64,000 nucleotides of DNA from Opitutus sp. (lineage in GTDB: Bacteria; Verrucomicrobiota; Verrucomicrobiia; Opitutales; Opitutaceae): NCBI GenBank assembly GCA_024707325.1, contig JANPZY010000001.1, positions 868,001 through 932,000 on the forward strand, written 5' to 3'. Within the stretch, counting starts at the first letter, position 1; every line of letters starts with the position of its first letter. Position numbers and translations under genes: made by a program. This document shows, piece after piece, positions 60,965-64,000 of the stretch. Under the pieces are notes generated by a model. That model saw nothing but the letters and a program-made list of their open reading frames with translations, was not told the origin of the DNA and did no database searches.

Positions 60965-61498
60965 ATGAGCCGCGCCGAACCCCAGGTGCTCGAATTTCGG
61001 TTTGGTGACGCCGGCGCGTTTCCCAACAACCCGCGCCTGCCCGTCCTCCTGTATAAACACGCGGGCCTCGCGCACGCCGCTGCCAACACCGACGCACTCG
61101 CCGAGTGGTATGAAGAAACCTGGCCGCAACACGGCTGGCGCGCCGCGTGGCGTTGGGGCGTTTACGATTTTCCCCACTATCACAGCACCGCGCACGAAGT
61201 GCTCGGCGTTTACCGCGGTCAGGCCAGCCTGCGACTCGGCGACCGCACGGGCGCGACACTCGTGGTCGAGCCGGGCGATGTGATCGTGCTGCCCGCAGGC
61301 ACGACGCACCAGAACCTCGGCGCGAGCGCGGACTTTCAGGTCGTGGGCGGTTATCCGGAAGGACAATCTGCTGATCTTCTGCGCGGTGCCCCCGGAGAAC
61401 GTCCGGCCGCTGACGAACGTATCGCACGCGTGCCCCGCCCCACCGGCGACCCGCTCTTCGGCACCGACGGCCCACTCACCCGACGCTGGGCCGCGTAG
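60965..61498 (+). CDS. YjlB-like cupin protein
   Basis: A 177-residue cupin. The metal-binding motif is visible as PHYHSTAHEVLGVYRGQASL and a later AGTTHQNLG. It matches the YjlB group of small cupins of unknown role. The ATG at 60965 (MSRAEP) is chosen; an ATG at 60953 overlaps the purC stop by one base. The two genes are probably co-transcribed. Confidence 0.85.
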   Translation: MSRAEPQVLEFRFGDAGAFPNNPRLPVLLYKHAGLAHAAANTDALAEWYEETWPQHGWRAAWRWGVYDFPHYHSTAHEVLGVYRGQASLRLGDRTGATLVVEPGDVIVLPAGTTHQNLGASADFQVVGGYPEGQSADLLRGAPGERPAADERIARVPRPTGDPLFGTDGPLTRRWAA

Positions 61499-61671
61499 TC
61501 GATATTTGGATACAGCGACCGTGCGCAGCGCGACGGGAAAGCGACGACGAGATCGCGGGCCTTACGGAAGTAGGAGCAAGGAAAACTAGAGTCGCAACGA
61601 GGGTATCACGTCACGAGCGTGCCCGGTTTTCCCCACTCTATTACAATCGGTTAACCAATACCTTGTATAAG

Positions 61672-61694
61672 TTTGAACCGTAATACGGTTCAAA
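61672..61694. repeat. CCGTAWTACGG-family palindrome, copy 6 (variant arm)
   Basis: A perfect 23-bp odd palindrome with arms TTTGAACCGTA and TACGGTTCAAA and central A at 61683. It has the shared CCGTAWTACGG core but a completely different outer arm from copies 1-5, and both sides have changed together. Confidence 0.85.
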
Positions 61695-61707
61695 TGTGCG
61701 AGGCGCG

Positions 61708-61905
61708 GATGGGGACGGAGTGCGGACGGGGTCGAGCCTCGGTGCGGACGGGGTCGGGGTCAGGTGCGAACATAGTCGCGCCCAAATCCGAACATGGTCG
61801 TGCCAACGTGCGGATACGGTCGCAGCCGCGGGCGCAGCGGGGCGGGACTTGGTTCGGCCAAGCTCGCGCGCAGGAGCGGATCGCGTCGGGACTCGTCGCC
61901 GAGAT
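61708..61905 (+). repeat. 22-bp phased degenerate tandem array, locus 4 (9 units)
   Basis: Nine units begin at 61708, 61730, 61752 and so on to 61884 in constant 22-bp phase, with octamers such as GTGCGGAC, GTGCGAAC and GTCGCGCC. The last three or four units are the most diverged. It lies between convergent genes and ends 21 bp from the cinA stop. Confidence 0.8.
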
Positions 61906-61926
61906 TCACTGCGCGCTCGCGACCGA

Positions 61927-63255
61927 TTACTGCGGGATGCCGGTTTGGCGGACGGGGACGACGGTGCCGTTTCGCTCGCGAATGAGTTCGCGGCGGAGCC
62001 AGTCGAGCGCGGCGTTAACGGCGCGGATTTTCACCGCGGATCGCGGACCAGGATAACTGAGTTTGCGCGACCACACGCCGTGCGGCGCGTGGAGGGCGAT
62101 AAAGATGGTGCCGATGGGATTGCCGCCAGGACCGAGGGTTTCACCGGCGAAGCCGGTGACGGCGAGACCGTAGTCGGAGCCGAGCGCTTCGGCGACGCCG
62201 GTCGCCATCGCAACAGCGCACTCGGCGCTGGCCGCGCCGTGCTGGAGCAGCAAGCACTCGGGTATATCCAAAAGTTGCATACGCGCGTCATTGCTGCAGC
62301 AGACCACGCCGCCGGCGAAAAACTTGCAGGCGCCGCCGAGCTCGGTGAACGCGTTGGCCAAAAGTCCGCCGGTGGCCGTCTCCGCGACGGCGAGGCGGCG
62401 CTCCTGCACGCGGAGCAGATCGCTGGTGAGGCGAGCGAGCGAGTCGTGTCCGTAAGTCGTGAAATCCTCCCCGATCACGCGCGAACACTCGCGGGCAATG
62501 CCTTCGATTTCCGCAACCGAGAGGCGTCCCGAAGGCGAGCTGAGGCGGCAGTCGACCATGCCTTCGTGCGCGCAAAAGGCGACGCTGAGTCCTTCGGCGT
62601 GGCGGTCGAGGACGGGCTGCAATTTCAACTCGAGTGCGGATTCGCCGATCCCGGCGGTGCGGATCTGCACGTAAGCTTCGCGGTCGAGCAGAAGGCCGCG
62701 CGCCTCAAGTCGCGGGAGCACTTGCTCGATGAACATCGGCTGCAGTTCGTTGGGCGGACCGGGCAGCATGCAGAGCACGCGGCCGTCGCGTTCGAACCAG
62801 AGGCCGGGCGCGGTGCCGTTGGCGTTGGTCAGCACTTCGCCGTCGGCGAAGCGGTAGGCCTGCTTGAGATTGTTGGGACCCATGCGCCGGCCGAAAGCCG
62901 CGAAGCGATTGGCGATCGCCTGCTCGATGGCGGTATCGAAAACGAGTTGTTGCTTCAACACCGTGGCGATCGCTTCGCGCGTGCGGTCATCGCACGTGGG
63001 TCCGAGACCGCCCGTGGTGATGATCACGTGGGAGCGCGCCCAGGCCTGCTCGAACTCAGCGGCGATCTGCGTGGCCTCGTCTGCAACGGTGGAGTTGCGG
63101 GAAAGCTGCACGCCGCGGCGGCCGAGCTGTTGACCGATGAACGCAAGATGCGTGTTGGTCGTGAGGCCCAGGAGTAATTCATCGCCGAGCGTGAGAAGTT
63201 CGTAACGAACCTGATTCACGGGAGAGCGAGCGTGCTGGACCTGAGGAGAAACCAT
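61927..63255 (-). CDS. cinA: CinA-family protein (competence/damage-inducible; NMN deamidase C-domain)
   Basis: A 442-residue two-domain protein. The N-terminal molybdopterin-binding-like (MoCF) domain contains TLGDELLLGLTTNTHLAFIG and ITTGGLGPTCDDRTREAI. The C-terminal PncC/CinA domain (about 275-442) contains AVAETATGGLLANAFTELGG, AVTGFAGE and a Ser/Thr-rich active site. CinA proteins hydrolyse ADP-ribose and deamidate NMN in the pyridine nucleotide cycle. The ATG at 63255 is chosen; uvrC starts 36 bp away on the other strand. Confidence 0.92.
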   Translation of the reverse strand: MVSPQVQHARSPVNQVRYELLTLGDELLLGLTTNTHLAFIGQQLGRRGVQLSRNSTVADEATQIAAEFEQAWARSHVIITTGGLGPTCDDRTREAIATVLKQQLVFDTAIEQAIANRFAAFGRRMGPNNLKQAYRFADGEVLTNANGTAPGLWFERDGRVLCMLPGPPNELQPMFIEQVLPRLEARGLLLDREAYVQIRTAGIGESALELKLQPVLDRHAEGLSVAFCAHEGMVDCRLSSPSGRLSVAEIEGIARECSRVIGEDFTTYGHDSLARLTSDLLRVQERRLAVAETATGGLLANAFTELGGACKFFAGGVVCCSNDARMQLLDIPECLLLQHGAASAECAVAMATGVAEALGSDYGLAVTGFAGETLGPGGNPIGTIFIALHAPHGVWSRKLSYPGPRSAVKIRAVNAALDWLRRELIRERNGTVVPVRQTGIPQ

Positions 63256-63291
63256 ACTTGCGGGAGGCGAGAATAGGCGGAATCTGGGAAA

Positions 63292-64000
63292 ATGCCAGCC
63301 ACCGACCCAGTGAACCTGAAGGAGAAGGTCCGGCATCTGCCTGATCGGCCGGGGGTGTATTTAATGAAGGATCGGCTCGGGCGAATCATCTATGTCGGTA
63401 AGGCCAAGAGCTTAAAAAAACGTGTCAGCTCGTATTTCCAAGCCGGTCGTGCGCGCACGATCATGCAGCCAAAAATTCGCGCGCTGATTTCGCTCATCGA
63501 GGATTTCGAGACGATCGAGGTGAAGTCGGAGCCGGAAGCGCTGCTGCTCGAGGGCAAGCTGATCAAGCAGTGGCGGCCGCGCTACAACACCGATTTTACC
63601 GACGACAAACGCTTCCTGCTCGTGCGCGTGGATCTCGCGGAAGAGCTGCCGCGCTTCCGACTCACGCGCATCAAGAAAGACGATCGCTCGCGCTACTTCG
63701 GGCCGTTTGCGCACAGCGGATTGCTGCGCAAGACGCTGGCGCAGATGCGGCGGCAGTTCGGCATTCTGCTCGGCGACGGCACGCCGGAGCGACTGCCCGA
63801 CGGCACGTGGCGACTCTACGACGACGTGCGGCAGGAAATCTACGGTGCGGCGACAGTCGTGCGCACGGAGGACTATCGCCGGCGCGTCGAGGAAGCGTGC
63901 GCCTTTCTCGAAGGGAAATCGCGCGAGTGGCTGGAGACGCTCCGCAACGAAATGGCCGCGGCGGCCGCGCGACAGGAGTTCGAGAAAGCCGCGGAGCTGC
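63292..64000 (+). CDS. uvrC: UvrC-like excinuclease subunit, N-terminal part (runs off window)
   Basis: The first 236 residues of a UvrC-like protein, cut by the window end. The GIY-YIG nuclease domain is clear: DRPGVYLMKDRLGRIIYVGK, then KKRVSSYFQ and EALLLEGKLIKQWRPRYN. The SRYFGPFAHSGLLRKTLAQM segment follows, and the UVR motif begins at RQEFEKAAEL. The four Cys that bind a 4Fe-4S cluster in E. coli UvrC are not visible in the expected stretch (about 150-185). UvrC makes the two incisions of nucleotide excision repair. The ATG at 63292 gives the usual N-terminus. Confidence 0.9.
   Translation, partial: MPATDPVNLKEKVRHLPDRPGVYLMKDRLGRIIYVGKAKSLKKRVSSYFQAGRARTIMQPKIRALISLIEDFETIEVKSEPEALLLEGKLIKQWRPRYNTDFTDDKRFLLVRVDLAEELPRFRLTRIKKDDRSRYFGPFAHSGLLRKTLAQMRRQFGILLGDGTPERLPDGTWRLYDDVRQEIYGAATVVRTEDYRRRVEEACAFLEGKSREWLETLRNEMAAAAARQEFEKAAEL

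Larger units (their letters stand above)
61499..61926. other. Intergenic region between convergent cupin and cinA genes
   Basis: No gene is seen. The first 170 bp hold nothing I can recognise. A variant CCGTAWTACGG palindrome lies at 61672-61694, and a 22-bp array begins 14 bp later and runs nearly to the cinA stop. Confidence 0.7.

Overview
The window comes from a GC-rich, Gram-negative bacterium, most likely a verrucomicrobial Opitutaceae relative (Opitutus-like). I infer this from the very high GC content, two large TonB-dependent receptors of the kind common in that family with no SusD partner, several GH43 enzymes, an ECF sigma factor paired with a Ser/Thr kinase, and a lifestyle built on polysaccharide use. 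This is inference from gene content; there is no rRNA marker.

Layout. 1-3043: end of an HtrA-type protease and an OmpR-type two-component pair. 3520-6186 (minus): TPR protein, rhomboid-like protein, PrmB. 6323-10985 (plus): radical SAM protein, HAD hydrolase, SRAP protein, GYF_2 membrane protein. 10904-13508 (minus): a four-gene bufferin-type operon (bufA-B-C-D) for copper handling. 14669-23165 (minus): an arabinan-type utilisation locus (TonB receptor, GH43, GPH-type sugar transporter, two more GH43). 23401-26195: Ser/Thr kinase and ECF sigma factor. 26642-27604: a further GH43. 27969-39060 (minus) with a divergent LacI regulator: a glucoside locus with a second TonB receptor, beta-phosphoglucomutase-like HAD, MFS transporter, GH65 phosphorylase and a secreted beta-helix glycanase. 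40226-45037: type III restriction-modification genes (res broken) ending in DUF4926 and DUF6883. 45640-47701: Tgt joined to an MnmC-like methyltransferase. 47906-52164: two paralogous secreted proteins flanking modABC. 52367-57733: MFS, GH43, DUF4256, SRPBCC and CtaG. 57762-59655: secreted VWA protein. 59838: tRNA-Glu. 60039-64000: purC, a cupin, cinA and the start of a uvrC-like gene.

How the genes work together. In both sugar loci an outer-membrane receptor takes up oligosaccharides, secreted or periplasmic enzymes trim them, and an inner-membrane transporter imports the products. In the second locus GH65 phosphorolysis would give beta-glucose 1-phosphate, which the beta-PGM-like enzyme converts to glucose 6-phosphate, and LacI probably acts through identical 13-bp sites in the shared promoter region.

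The most unusual feature is in the non-coding DNA. Four intergenic loci carry perfectly phased 22-bp degenerate tandem arrays. Each unit is two GTNNNNAC octamers with 3-bp spacers, so one octamer falls every 11 bp. Two further dispersed families are present: odd-length palindromes with core CCGTAWTACGG whose arms co-vary, and a 78-bp MITE-like element. Five single-base frameshifts in otherwise intact genes suggest residual sequencing indels, so the broken genes should be read with caution.
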